From the NCBI GenBank assembly GCA_016714765.1, contig JADKCF010000013.1, positions 62,001 through 126,000 on the forward strand: a stretch of DNA of 64,000 nt, in the 5' to 3' direction. This document shows, piece after piece, positions 9,385-18,994 of the stretch. A model generated the notes under the pieces. It worked only from the letters and a program-made list of their open reading frames with translations. It had not been told where the DNA came from and did no database searches. Each line of letters opens with the position of its first letter. Position 1 is the first letter of the stretch. The position numbers and the translations under genes are program-made. Source of the stretch: Saprospiraceae bacterium. Its GTDB lineage: Bacteria; Bacteroidota; Bacteroidia; Chitinophagales; Saprospiraceae.

Positions 9385-9784
9385 TATAACTTTTGTTGCG
9401 AATTACTAAATATTAAAAATATATCTAAATAAAAATATATGTGTCAAATATATATATGTTTCGAAGATGTGCAAAGAAATATTAATAAAAATAATATATA
9501 TTTATTAACGTTATACATACATTCGTCTAAAACAATATTTTAATCGGTTGGCTTTTCAGTTTGGTGGATATCTGTGAAAACATATCCTTTCCAAACGAGA
9601 CTGCAAATTACGTTGGTATTTTTATATTTCAACCTATAAAAATCTTTAAAGTTATCAACAAAATGTGGATAACTCTGCAATACATTAACTATCAGTGTAA
9701 TATGTCCAAAACAAAACCAATCATATGTGGATAACTTTTAATATGAACATATAATGCATTGTATTTAAACATTATATACATAAA
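9385..9784. other. 400-base non-coding region upstream of nrdB: AT-rich stretch plus DnaA boxes
   Basis: No credible gene on either strand. Bases ~9400-9540 are extremely A/T-rich with repeated TATATA blocks, as in a DNA-unwinding element. The corA-proximal part (9652-9734) has a DnaA-box cluster. The region can hold the nrdB promoter, a replication origin, or both. Confidence 0.5.
9652..9734. promoter_or_regulatory. DnaA-box cluster
   Basis: Two exact copies of TGTGGATAA (complement TTATCCACA, the consensus DnaA box) lie at 9664-9672 and 9726-9734. A one-mismatch box TTATCAACA on the opposite strand lies at 9652-9660. Three sites in 83 bases are unlikely by chance in AT-rich DNA. They lie about 270-350 bases upstream of nrdB. 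DnaA control of nrdAB is known in E. coli; a role as part of oriC is the alternative. Confidence 0.55.
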
Positions 9785-10744
9785 CTAAAAAAGTAAAACT
9801 ACTTTTGCGGGAGAAATAATAAACCACACACCAAAGCCTAAAACGATGGAAACCAGTATGATGAATGGGAATGCATACTTTAAGCTTTTGAAAGGAAGGT
9901 AATCCAGATTCATACCATAAAAGCCAGCCACCATAGACGGTACCAATAAGATGATAGTCACAATGGTAAGACGATGAATAATGACATTCAGATTGTTGGA
10001 TATGATAGAGGCATAAGCTTCCATAGTACCACTTAAGATATTGGTATACACATTGGACATTTCCAGGGCTTGAGAGTTATCGATAATGATGTCTTCAAAC
10101 AAATCTGCATATGGTTCTTCATTACCTATTTTTAGCAGGTCAGTACGTTTTATCTTCATCTTTAGAAGTTCGTTTGTACTGAGTGAACTTACAAAATATA
10201 CCAAAGATTTTTCAATTCTTAATAGCTGCTGTAGTTCGGAACTTCTGCTGGAATTATATAGTTCCTGTTCGATCAGATTTCTTTTGAGGTTTAGTTTTTT
10301 GAGGCATTCCAGAAACCTGTACACATTTTGTTCAAATATCTGCAGCACAAACATATTTTTATCAGCAGGATCAAAATTTTTCACCTTATTTTCCTGAAAC
10401 TTATCCAAAACAGGATTTTCGTTGGAACAGATAGTCAATATGTACCCTGAAGTAAGGACAATTCCAATAGGTACAGTGATATAAATGGCTTCACTATCTT
10501 TACCCTCATCATTAAGTATAGGGCTATTGATAAGTATAAAAGTACAATCATCTTCTTTTTCATACCTGGATCTTTCGTCCACATCGAGTGAGTCTGTAAG
10601 GAAGTCTAGTGGAATTTCAAGGGTGGTTGCCAGCTTCTCAAGTTCACCATGCTCAAATGGAGGAAAAACATTGATCCATGAAGCACGCTCCAAGCCATCG
10701 AGTTCCTTCATTACTCCGTTTTGTTTTGCCAGATAAGTTATCAT
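9785..10744 (-). CDS. corA: CorA-family magnesium/cobalt transporter
   Basis: A 319-residue inner-membrane divalent-cation channel. The N-terminal ~250 residues form the cytoplasmic domain. Two transmembrane helices close the protein, the first ending in the family signature GMN within 'AGFYGMNLDYLPF', the selectivity motif of CorA pores. The last helix 'IILVSIVLGFGVWFIISPAKV' is near the C-terminus. CorA forms pentamers that carry Mg2+ and, in some cases, Co2+ or Ni2+. It stands alone on the minus strand; a TATTTTTG element (complement of 10817-10824) lies upstream. Frame intact. Confidence 0.9.
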   Translation of the reverse strand: MITYLAKQNGVMKELDGLERASWINVFPPFEHGELEKLATTLEIPLDFLTDSLDVDERSRYEKEDDCTFILINSPILNDEGKDSEAIYITVPIGIVLTSGYILTICSNENPVLDKFQENKVKNFDPADKNMFVLQIFEQNVYRFLECLKKLNLKRNLIEQELYNSSRSSELQQLLRIEKSLVYFVSSLSTNELLKMKIKRTDLLKIGNEEPYADLFEDIIIDNSQALEMSNVYTNILSGTMEAYASIISNNLNVIIHRLTIVTIILLVPSMVAGFYGMNLDYLPFKSLKYAFPFIILVSIVLGFGVWFIISPAKVVLLF

Positions 10745-11043
10745 GTTCCGGGGCCTCCAATTGCTTGATTATAAAATTATAAAAATACATCACACACCAA
10801 CGTACATTTGGGATGGCAAAAATAGCCAAATATATTTAAAAAACAAACTAAATACCTGAATCTGCGCATTTGGAATTCGACTAATTTTTTTTTCATTTTT
10901 AAATAACTATCAACAAAAGTTTTCGTCTTGTATGTATAATAACTTAAAACGATCTATAAAAATTTATCCTCTCAGTAAATAAATTTGCTGCTTGAAATTT
11001 TTTAGACTGCTTATGCGTTTTAATAGTAACACTAAATTTAATT
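10745..11043. other. Intergenic region between divergent corA and AsmA-like genes
   Basis: AT-rich, no gene seen. It should hold both promoters: TATTTTTG on the minus strand (10817-10824) toward corA and TAAATTTG on the plus strand (10980-10987) toward the AsmA-like gene, both exact TAnnTTTG matches. Confidence 0.4.
10980..10987 (+). promoter_or_regulatory. -7 promoter element for the AsmA-like gene
   Basis: TAAATTTG, an exact TAnnTTTG match, 56 bases upstream of the ATG at 11044. Confidence 0.35.
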
Positions 11044-14000
11044 ATGAAAGTTTTTAGAACATTTCTGAAATTTGTTGGCTTTGCTTTGATTGGTTTGTTT
11101 TGGCTGCTATCCTGTTACCATTTGTATTCAAGGATAAGTTGGTGACTTTCCTAAAGGAAAACATCAACAAAAATGTTAATGCTGTGGTTGATTTCCATGA
11201 CGCAGACTTGTCTTTTATCAAATCATTCCCCGACCTAGAAGTAAGTATAGATAGTCTGTCTGTGTCCGGTATGGATGAATTTGATGGCATTTTGCTCTAC
11301 AAGGCCGATAAAACATCACTTGACATCAGTATCCCTTCCCTGTTTGGTGATAAAAAATTCCTGTAATCAATAGTATCATCATGCAACGTCCTGATATCAA
11401 TATTGTAATCCTGGATAGTGCAAGGGTAAATTACCTGATTACGAAACCATCAAGTGATCAAGCCGGAACCCCCTATCACCTGCAATTAGATGCTTACAGT
11501 ATCGAAGACGGCAAAATCACTTATCAGGACAACACCATGCAATTGTATACTGTGCTGAGTCATGTGGATCACCAAGGAAAAGGCGATTTTACCCAAGATG
11601 TATTTGACCTCGAAACGACAACCTCTGTTAAAGATTTGAATGTCAAATACGCTGGAACAAAGTACCTTAACTCAGCAACAGCAAACTTAAATGCCAGGAT
11701 TAACATCAATTTGCCTGAAAACAAATATACACTAAAGAATAACGTAATCAAAATCAACGAATTAGATGCAACTGGAGATGGCTCTGTACAACTCAAAGGC
11801 GATGATGTCATTACAGATGTAAAATTCCGTACGGCTTCTGAAGAATTCAGGGCATTACTATCGATGATACCCTACGCTTATACCAAAGATTTTAAAGATG
11901 TAAAAACCAGTGGTAAAGCCGGATTCAATGGATGGGTAAAGGGTATATACAATGAGCGTAAAAATCAGATGCCTGCCTTTGATATCCATGTTAAAATAGA
12001 CAAAGGATATGTAAAATATCCTGGGTTGGCTCAAGATATAAAAGACATAAACGCTGATATTCAACTTAAAGCCAGCAGGGCCGATTATAAAGATATGTCT
12101 GCCAATATACCATTGCTCAATATGAAAATTGGTGGAGATCCCATCTCGGGTAGTCTGGTCGCCAACAATCTGACCGGAGATCAGAAACTGGAAGGTCATC
12201 TTAAAGGCAATTTAAATCTTACCAATATAGCAGCGTCCTTACCTTTGTCTGATGTGGATGTCCTCAAAGGTCATTTGCACTGTGATGTTAACTTTAAAGC
12301 AAAAATGAGTGATATCAATAATGAAAATTATTCGGCCATCAATTTTGAAGGCAAAGCGGATGCAGACGATGTCTTGTACCAGTCTAAAGGAATGCCTGCC
12401 ATAAAGATAACACACGCAACAGCAACAGCAAGTCCCAAAGCCATACACTACAATGGTGAGAAGATGATGCTGGGCAAAAGTGACTTAAGTGTTATAGCTG
12501 ATATTGATAACCCATTGGCATTTTTCTCGTCTGAAAAAAATGTTAAAGTAAATATTACGGGCACATCCGCCTACTTTGATATGAATGAGTGGATGAGCGG
12601 AGGCAGGAGTCCTAATGAAAACAAACTTAATGAACAAGCCCCACTGGCAGTAGATGAAAACCTGATCAAAAATGCATCAGTTGTAATGAAATTAAATGTA
12701 GCAAAATTAATGGTAAATGCTTACCAGCTTGATAAAGTAGTGCTGGATGCGAACGCTTCGGCAAATGCATTAAAAATCAATGATTTTGCATCGATCCTGG
12801 ACGGAAACGATATTAAAATAGAAGGAATGGTAGTCAATGCTTACGATTATTTTTTCAACGGTGGCACTATAGACGGGGATTTGGAATTTAACTCAAACAA
12901 ATTTGATGCAAACAAATTTTTGACTAATAGTAACACCACTGTAAGCGGAGATGATATGCAAGTCATACCTGTACCGGATAAAGTAAGAATGAAAATCAAA
13001 ACCAACATCAAGGATTTGACATACACCAATCTAAACCTTAAAAATTTTAATGGTGATCTCGAGGTGAAAAACAGGGAAGTATTACTTAAAAATCTTGTCA
13101 CACAGACGCTCGGAGGAAATATTGCTATGGAAGGTTTGTATAATACTGTTGACCTATCAAAACCTGATTTTTCTATAAAAATGGACCTGAGCAAAATAAA
13201 ATTTGCAGATGCTATGAGCAAGTTTGACATGTTGAAAAAAGCAGCTCCTATTGCAGCATACATCGATGGCATGTTCAACACAACTTTAGTCATGAAAGGC
13301 AAGCTGGGATCTCAGATGACACCAGATTTGAGTTCATTGGACGCTTCTGGATTTTTAGAAACGTTGAGTGGTACACTGAAGGGATTTAACCCCATAAGCG
13401 AATTGGGAGAAAAATTGGGTGTAAAAGAGCTGAAAGATCTAAACCTGACCAATACCAAAAACTGGTTCGAAATCGTAAAAGGATTTGTGGAACTTAAAGA
13501 ATACAAAAAAAACTTCAAAGGTATAGATATGGCCATCTCCGGAAAACACGGATTTGGTAAAGACATGGATTATAATATTGATTTGGTGATACCGCGTGAA
13601 CTGCTGAAAAAGAACAAAATAACTTCCACTGCTGAAACCGGATTGTCAATACTAGAAAAAGAAGCTTCCAAATTAGGTATCAACATAGATCAGGGGCCAA
13701 ACGTGTTTTTAAATGTAAAAATGACAGGCAATATAAAAAAACCAGTATTTAAAATCACCCCCAAAACAAGTCAGGGATCTTCTGTAAAGGATGCTATAGA
13801 GAACAAAGTCAGTGAGACTGCTGCAAGCATCAAAGACAGTATACAAAAGGAAATCAAAAAGAAAGAAACTGAACTTAGAGATACCATCACAAAGAGGGCC
13901 AATGAAGAATTGGAGAAAGCCAAATCCAAAATCGAAACAGCGGCTGACAAGGCCATCGATAGCATCAAATCCAAAGCTAAAACCGAAGTTATCAATAAAT

Positions 14001-14146
14001 TGGACACCCTGACTAAAGGTGTTATTTCTGATTCTCTAAAACAAAAAGCCAAAGATGTACTAGATAAAAAATCGTCCGAAGAAGTGGATAAAATTAAAGA
14101 AAAACTCAAGGACTTCAACCCATTTAAGAAGAAAGGCAAAGGATAA
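11044..14146 (+). CDS. AsmA-like outer-membrane biogenesis protein (two one-base frameshifts near the N-terminus)
   Basis: A ~1,034-residue protein of the AsmA/bridge-like lipid-transfer group: one N-terminal membrane helix followed by a long repetitive beta-rich periplasmic body. The ATG at 11044 begins 'MKVFRTFLKFVGFALIGLF', and one extra T in the T-run just before 11101 joins it to 'LAAILLPFVFKDKLV'. A second missing base near 11362 (CTG-TAA for CTGGTAA) joins 'SLFGDKKFL' to 'INSIIMQRPDINIVILDSA', a typical AsmA N-terminal sequence. The body then reads open to 14146. The last ~130 residues are an unusual Lys/Glu/Ala-rich helical tail. AsmA proteins are linked to lipid movement between membranes. 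Both breaks are probably sequence errors. Confidence 0.8.
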
Positions 14147-14298
14147 TTTTGGTCCATTTTATATAATCTCTCATAGTGGGTTAATATAATTTTCCTGAAT
14201 AAATATATAGATTTATGAGGCGTCTTTAAAATTTGATGTCATTTTGTTGGTAGTATGATGAGTTATTGTTAATTTTGAATCTAAATTGAATACTTAGT

Positions 14299-14655
14299 AT
14301 GAAAAATTTAATGGTTATCACTTTTTTATGTTTTGTAATGTGTTCGGCCTATGGCCAAAAAAACATTGAATATATCAAGGTGCAAATTGAAAATATTGAT
14401 TTTCATCTGGTGAAAAAAGGTGAACACTTAAAGCTTAATAATGCTCAACTGGATGCTCTTTACAAAGTATTCGATGAAAAGCACGCAAGGTATGAGAGCA
14501 TTATTGCAGGTAACAAAGATAAATCCGATGTATCCAATGCCCTCACTAAACTGGATGAAGAATTTGCTCCAAGAGTTTCAGCTGTACTGGATCTGAACCA
14601 AAGAGTGTCATTGATGAAAAAAGAAAAAAATAAAGCAGTCCAAAGTGGGAAGTAG
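14299..14655 (+). CDS. Small secreted protein of unknown function
   Basis: I do not recognise the family. The 118-residue product has a clear signal peptide (hydrophobic 'LMVITFLCFVMCSAYG' then Gln, cleavage likely after residue ~19). The mature ~99 residues are charged and mainly helical, with a Leu-heptad look ('LKLNNAQLDALYKVFDEK'). This recalls small periplasmic helical proteins such as Spy/CpxP-like sensors, but no defining LTxxQ motif repeats are seen. It stands alone between the AsmA-like gene and an ABC exporter; a short hairpin follows. Confidence 0.6.
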   Translation: MKNLMVITFLCFVMCSAYGQKNIEYIKVQIENIDFHLVKKGEHLKLNNAQLDALYKVFDEKHARYESIIAGNKDKSDVSNALTKLDEEFAPRVSAVLDLNQRVSLMKKEKNKAVQSGK

Positions 14656-14679
14656 TTTTTGCTGATTCTGTTTTTCTAA

Positions 14680-14701
14680 ACATCATGCCCTCACATGATG
14701 T
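14680..14701. terminator. Short inverted repeat after the small secreted gene
   Basis: Eight-base arms (14680-14687 with 14694-14701) around a six-base loop, followed by a weak T-containing stretch. It could be a terminator; the T-run is poor. Confidence 0.35.
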
Positions 14702-14728
14702 TAGGTTTTCATACTAATTTCACATTAT

Positions 14729-16504
14729 TTGAAAAATCTTTTCACCCTCAACAGATTTTTTGTCAAATATAAATGGCACCTCATTTTAGGCATTCTGTTT
14801 GTAACAGGATCTAACTATTTCGCAATATTGATACCGCAAAAAGTAAGAGAGGCCCTCGACCTGGTGCAGGATAAAATTCTTGAATTTAAAACGCTATCTC
14901 CTGTCCTGCAAAAAACCATGTATGATGATTTAGGCAAGAGTCTTCTGATTTTCGGTCTTGTTGTTACAGGATTTGTCATCATCAAGGGCATTTTGATGTA
15001 TTATATGAGACAAACAATAATAGTCATGTCCAGACTGATCGAATATGATATGAGAAAAGAAGTTTTCGACCATCTGGAGACCCTTGACCAGACTTTTTAT
15101 CGCTCTCATCAGACGGGAGATATCATGGCAAGAATTTCTGAAGATGTCTCCAAAGTAAGAAATTATTTGGGACCAGGCATTCTGTACGCCATCAACCTGG
15201 TTACACTCTTTGCCATGACTATTTATGCCATGCTAAAGGTGGATGTATATCTATCTTTTTTCGCCTTGTTGCCGCTTCCTTTTTTATCCATATCCATCTA
15301 CTACGTGAGTAAACTCATCAATGAAAAAAGCACATTGATACAGCAACAATTATCTGTTTTAAACAGTACTGCTCAGGAAACCTATTCCGGTATTAGGGTG
15401 ATTAAATCATATGTCAAAGAAGATCAGTTTGCCGGGTTTTTTGAAAAACAAAGCGAAGAATTCAAACAAAGATCTCTCGGACTGGCACGAATCGAATCGT
15501 ATTTCCAGCCTCTTATGTCATTACTGATTGCTTTGAGTACTATCCTGGTTGTCATAGTGGGAGGTTTTCAGGTATATGATGGTAAGCTTTCAGCTGGTAA
15601 TATTGCTGAGTTTATTCGTTATGTAAACATGCTCACCTGGCCGGTTACAGCGATTGGGTGGATTGCTTCTGTAGTTCAGGAAGCTGAAGCTTCCCAAACC
15701 CGAATCAATCAGATGATGGACGAAAAATCTTCCTTAAAAAACACCAATGATAAGATATATCCCATCTTGGGTGATATTGAATTTAAAAATGTTACATTTA
15801 TATATCCTGACTCAGGGATAAAGGCCCTTTCAAATGTTAGCTTTAAATTGCTCAGTGGTCAAAAAATGGCTATAATGGGCAAAACTGCAGCCGGAAAAAC
15901 CACAGTGGCAGAACTCCTAACCAGAATGTTTGATGTCACTCAAGGACAGATACTGATTGATGGCAAAGATGTCAGAGAGCATAATATTTCGGTTTTGAGA
16001 AAGAGTATATCTTATGTTCCTCAGGATGTATTTCTGTTTTCAGATACAGTTGCCACCAACATTGCATTTGGAGTAGATGATGCAGAGCAGACACAAATCG
16101 AGTATTATGCAGAAAAGGCGTCTGTAGCTGAGGATATAGACAGGCTACCTGATAAGTATAATACCATGGTAGGCGAAAGAGGTGTAACCCTGTCGGGAGG
16201 TCAAAAACAACGAATATCCATAGCCCGAGCATTTATCAAAAGACCTGATATGGTTATCCTGGATGACGCCTTGTCAGCAGTAGATACTACAACAGAGCAG
16301 AACATACTGACCTATTTTCAGCAGGCCCTGGATGATAAAACTGCCATAGTCATAACCCACAGAACAAATAATCTGCTCAATTATGATAAAATTCTGATTC
16401 TCGAGAATGGCCGGATATCTGAAGAGGGAACACACGAAGAGTTGCTATTGAAAAAAGGATTTTATAGTTCTGTGTACCAGCAGCAAATGTTACACCAATT
16501 TTAA
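14729..16504 (+). CDS. ABC exporter, fused membrane and ATPase domains
   Basis: A 591-residue half-transporter of the MsbA/multidrug type. Residues ~1-320 hold six membrane helices with the ABC transporter type-1 fold. The ATPase domain shows Walker A 'GKTAAGKTT' (~residue 388), Q-loop 'SYVPQDVFLFSDT', signature 'LSGGQKQRISIARAF', Walker B 'MVILDDALSAVD' and the switch His in 'VITHRTNN'. Such proteins work as dimers and export lipids, peptides or drugs; the substrate cannot be read from sequence. The start appears to be TTG at 14729, since no ATG precedes 'KNLFTLNRFFVKYKW'. Frame intact. Confidence 0.88.
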   Translation: MKNLFTLNRFFVKYKWHLILGILFVTGSNYFAILIPQKVREALDLVQDKILEFKTLSPVLQKTMYDDLGKSLLIFGLVVTGFVIIKGILMYYMRQTIIVMSRLIEYDMRKEVFDHLETLDQTFYRSHQTGDIMARISEDVSKVRNYLGPGILYAINLVTLFAMTIYAMLKVDVYLSFFALLPLPFLSISIYYVSKLINEKSTLIQQQLSVLNSTAQETYSGIRVIKSYVKEDQFAGFFEKQSEEFKQRSLGLARIESYFQPLMSLLIALSTILVVIVGGFQVYDGKLSAGNIAEFIRYVNMLTWPVTAIGWIASVVQEAEASQTRINQMMDEKSSLKNTNDKIYPILGDIEFKNVTFIYPDSGIKALSNVSFKLLSGQKMAIMGKTAAGKTTVAELLTRMFDVTQGQILIDGKDVREHNISVLRKSISYVPQDVFLFSDTVATNIAFGVDDAEQTQIEYYAEKASVAEDIDRLPDKYNTMVGERGVTLSGGQKQRISIARAFIKRPDMVILDDALSAVDTTTEQNILTYFQQALDDKTAIVITHRTNNLLNYDKILILENGRISEEGTHEELLLKKGFYSSVYQQQMLHQF

Positions 16505-16530
16505 GAGTAAATAAAACTACCATAAAATAT

Positions 16531-16560
16531 TTTGCTGTTTAAAATAAATGAATATATTTG
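16531..16560 (+). promoter_or_regulatory. Full Bacteroidota-type promoter for the DUF3276 gene
   Basis: TTTG at 16531-16534 and TATATTTG at 16553-16560, separated by 18 bases. This matches both elements of the TTTG / TAnnTTTG promoter. The GTG start lies 30 bases downstream. Confidence 0.65.
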
Positions 16561-16590
16561 TACTATTAATTTATATTAAACTTAATACAA

Positions 16591-16947
16591 GTGGAAAACG
16601 AAGATAGAGGCAAATTCGAAAGTGTATATACCGCAAAGGTAAAGGCAGGTAAACGCAGAACTTATTTTTTTGATGTAAAGAGGACTAAAGGTGAAGATTT
16701 TTATATCACTTTGACAGAAAGTACTAAAAAATTTAATGGCGAAGGGTATGAAAGACATAAAATATTCCTTTACAAAGAAGACTTCAACAGATTTCTTTCA
16801 CAACTACAGGAAACCATAGACCATGTAAAAAAAGACCTTATGCCTGATTTCGATTATGAGCAGTTCGAAAAAAGACAGGCAGAATGGGAAGCTTCACTCG
16901 AGGAGGGTGATAATCGCCCTAAAAAAGAAGATGATATGAATTGGTGA
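16591..16947 (+). CDS. DUF3276 / PUR-alpha-like nucleic-acid-binding protein
   Basis: A 118-residue member of the Bacteroidota PUR-family (DUF3276). The core 'SVYTAKVKAGKRRTYFFDVK' followed by 'DFYITLTESTKK' and 'HKIFLYKEDFNRFLSQLQETIDHV' matches the beta-beta-beta-beta-alpha PUR repeat. Family members bind single-stranded DNA or RNA; the Borrelia homologue EbfC/BpuR is a regulator, but the role here is unknown. The start is GTG at 16591, supported by a well-placed promoter. The C-terminal ~35 residues are acidic. Complete and intact. Confidence 0.85.
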   Translation: MENEDRGKFESVYTAKVKAGKRRTYFFDVKRTKGEDFYITLTESTKKFNGEGYERHKIFLYKEDFNRFLSQLQETIDHVKKDLMPDFDYEQFEKRQAEWEASLEEGDNRPKKEDDMNW

Positions 16948-17012
16948 TTTTCCACTTGGATTGCCTGTTTGTGACTCTCTCAAAAGAGTATCTTTGTTAA
17001 TACTTCTTTTAC

Positions 17013-17690
17013 ATGATAAAAATACTAGTAGCCTCATCCACTGACTTTGAAATAAACCCATTACTTGAGTTTCTTCAAAAACGGTAAAAAATAAGTTTTT
17101 TTAACTACGAATATAATAATCTATCTATCTATCCACTTGTTACAGGTGTAGGTGCACTTCAGATGGCTTTTGCAATCAGCCGAATGGGATTCAACAATAG
17201 TTTTGATCTAGCCATCAATGCAGGTATCGGCGGAGCATTCCAAAGTCGTTTTCCTTTAGGGTCAGTAGTTCATATACATCATGACAGGTTTGGAGATTTA
17301 GGTAGTGAAAATGCAGATGGCAGTTTTTCAGATTTGTTTGAAATGGGATTGTTGGAAGCAAATACATTTCCTTACAAAAATGGATGGCTTTATCCTAAAA
17401 ACAAATTAAATCTAACATCAGGTCTCACAGAAGTCACAGGTATTACTGTTAACAAAGTGCTGGGAAAAGCAGAAAGCATTGCTGAAGTAACTCAAAAGTA
17501 CAATCCTGATATCGTGTCTATGGAAGGAGCAGGTTTTTATTATGCATCGATGATGTTGGATATGAACGCAATTCAAATCAGAGCCGTTTCCAATCTGGTT
17601 GAACCAAGAAACAAGGAAAATTGGAATATCCCTCTTGCCATACAACAACTTAATATTTCACTGATCGATTTGCTACAATCTATCGGCTGA
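17013..17690 (+). CDS. mqnB: Futalosine hydrolase (in-frame stop in the window sequence)
   Basis: Splits futalosine to hypoxanthine and dehypoxanthinyl futalosine in menaquinone synthesis. The nucleoside-phosphorylase fold shows in 'LAINAGIGGAF', 'VSMEGAGFYYAS' (purine-binding Glu) and the family ending 'SNLVEPRNKENWNIPLAI'. The ATG at 17013 begins 'MIKILVASSTDFEINPLLEF'; the same frame hits TAA at 17085 and then continues to 17690. The stop sits between A-runs, and adding three A residues in total would give a natural 'QKNGKKISFFNYEY' reading. A substitution of CAA to TAA is the simpler alternative. The last 11 bases overlap the convergent DUF3810 gene. Confidence 0.8.
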
Positions 17691-18795
17691 TATTCAACTC
17701 ATATCCTGCCTTACTGTATTTTTGAACTAAGATGAGTAATTCATTATAGCTCCTCAACCCTTTGGTCACTCCATGATTTTTTAAGTATGTGTCATAAATG
17801 AAATCTCTTAACTTGGGGAGGATGTCGGGATACTTTTCATTTTCTCTTCTTATAGCCTTCAGGTCTGAACGAATACCCTGCCCTATTTCTGAATATATTT
17901 GTGTTGCTATTGCAGGATACCTATGGTTTACTTCATAAAAAAGATAGCGCCAATAGCTCAGCAAACCTGAATATCTGTAAAATGGATCTTTTGAATTTAC
18001 ACATGTAATAAAACCAATAAAATTACATTCGCCTTCGTCTGTATATCCGTATCCATGAGCCATTTCATGAGCCAGAGTAAAGGGCCAAATGATTTTATTT
18101 AATCCCGGGTCTATATGCCCTTCAAACGCAAAAGGCAGATATATGCCCGCTGTTGCGAACCTCAGCAAACACCCTTTCGGATATAGTGCTCTTACTCTGA
18201 CATAGCCAGGCGTGTTACTACCCCACGATTGCAAAATTTGCTTTTGACTAGTGCGCATTTTGTTTTCCATTTCTAGCATTTCTATCTCAGGGTTGTACTC
18301 GCTTTTGGCATCAGTCAGTAAAGACCGTTCAAGTTTTATCATTTTTGACAATTCCTGCAACTCATTGACCAACATGGCAGAATCGATTTCTATTTCTGGC
18401 AATTTTAGCTGTTCTGATAAGGATGGCCGGTAATAATTGAATGCCCATCCAAAATAAAATATGAACACTATGATTCCGGTAAAATGAATGAGTTTCTGAA
18501 CAGCAAACAAAGCGGCAAACCGTACTCCTTCCTGCACCAGGTTTCTTTTGAATAACATTACGCCTCTGACAATTGTAAAAATAAGTACCAAAATCAAGAT
18601 GTAGACAAATGGGAATGGCAACTGGCCAAAGGTAAAATCATATGCAAATCTGATAAAAGGAAATAAGCGAAAATGATAAAGCTCGAAAATGTCATTTTTC
18701 AGACCTTGCCAGGCCAAGAAATGTATCACTATGGTAATTAACCCTGCAATCCATCCGAAATTTGTGCAAAACCATTTTGATTTTCGTATTTTCAC
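17680..18795 (-). CDS. DUF3810 membrane protein with zinc-metalloprotease-like motif
   Basis: A 371-residue protein of the DUF3810 family. Three hydrophobic segments occupy the first ~130 residues. A large globular domain follows with 'PFTLAHEMAHGYGYTDEGECNFIGFI', which has the HExxH zinc-binding form followed by a downstream Glu. This suggests a membrane-anchored metalloprotease, although activity is not proven for the family. The gene converges on mqnB and overlaps its 3' end by 11 bases. Frame intact. Confidence 0.85.
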   Translation of the reverse strand: MKIRKSKWFCTNFGWIAGLITIVIHFLAWQGLKNDIFELYHFRLFPFIRFAYDFTFGQLPFPFVYILILVLIFTIVRGVMLFKRNLVQEGVRFAALFAVQKLIHFTGIIVFIFYFGWAFNYYRPSLSEQLKLPEIEIDSAMLVNELQELSKMIKLERSLLTDAKSEYNPEIEMLEMENKMRTSQKQILQSWGSNTPGYVRVRALYPKGCLLRFATAGIYLPFAFEGHIDPGLNKIIWPFTLAHEMAHGYGYTDEGECNFIGFITCVNSKDPFYRYSGLLSYWRYLFYEVNHRYPAIATQIYSEIGQGIRSDLKAIRRENEKYPDILPKLRDFIYDTYLKNHGVTKGLRSYNELLILVQKYSKAGYELNISR

Positions 18796-18994
18796 CTATG
18801 TAGAGGAATTGTATTTACAGAATCAAGCAAAATTAAATTATGTCATTCTCTAAAATATATCAATAAATTTCGATAACAAAAACCAAAGTATTAAAATTAA
18901 GTGTAATTGCAAATTTATTAAAATTAAATTTCATGCGAACATAATGTTTATAAAAATAATAAATAACTTTACAGCAGTTAAAAGCCATTATTAA

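Noticed and set aside
9400..9540. NrdR boxes in the AT-rich stretch upstream of nrdB
   Set aside because: The TATATA-rich sequence gives partial resemblance to the NrdR palindrome, but no pair of good boxes at the normal helical spacing was found.
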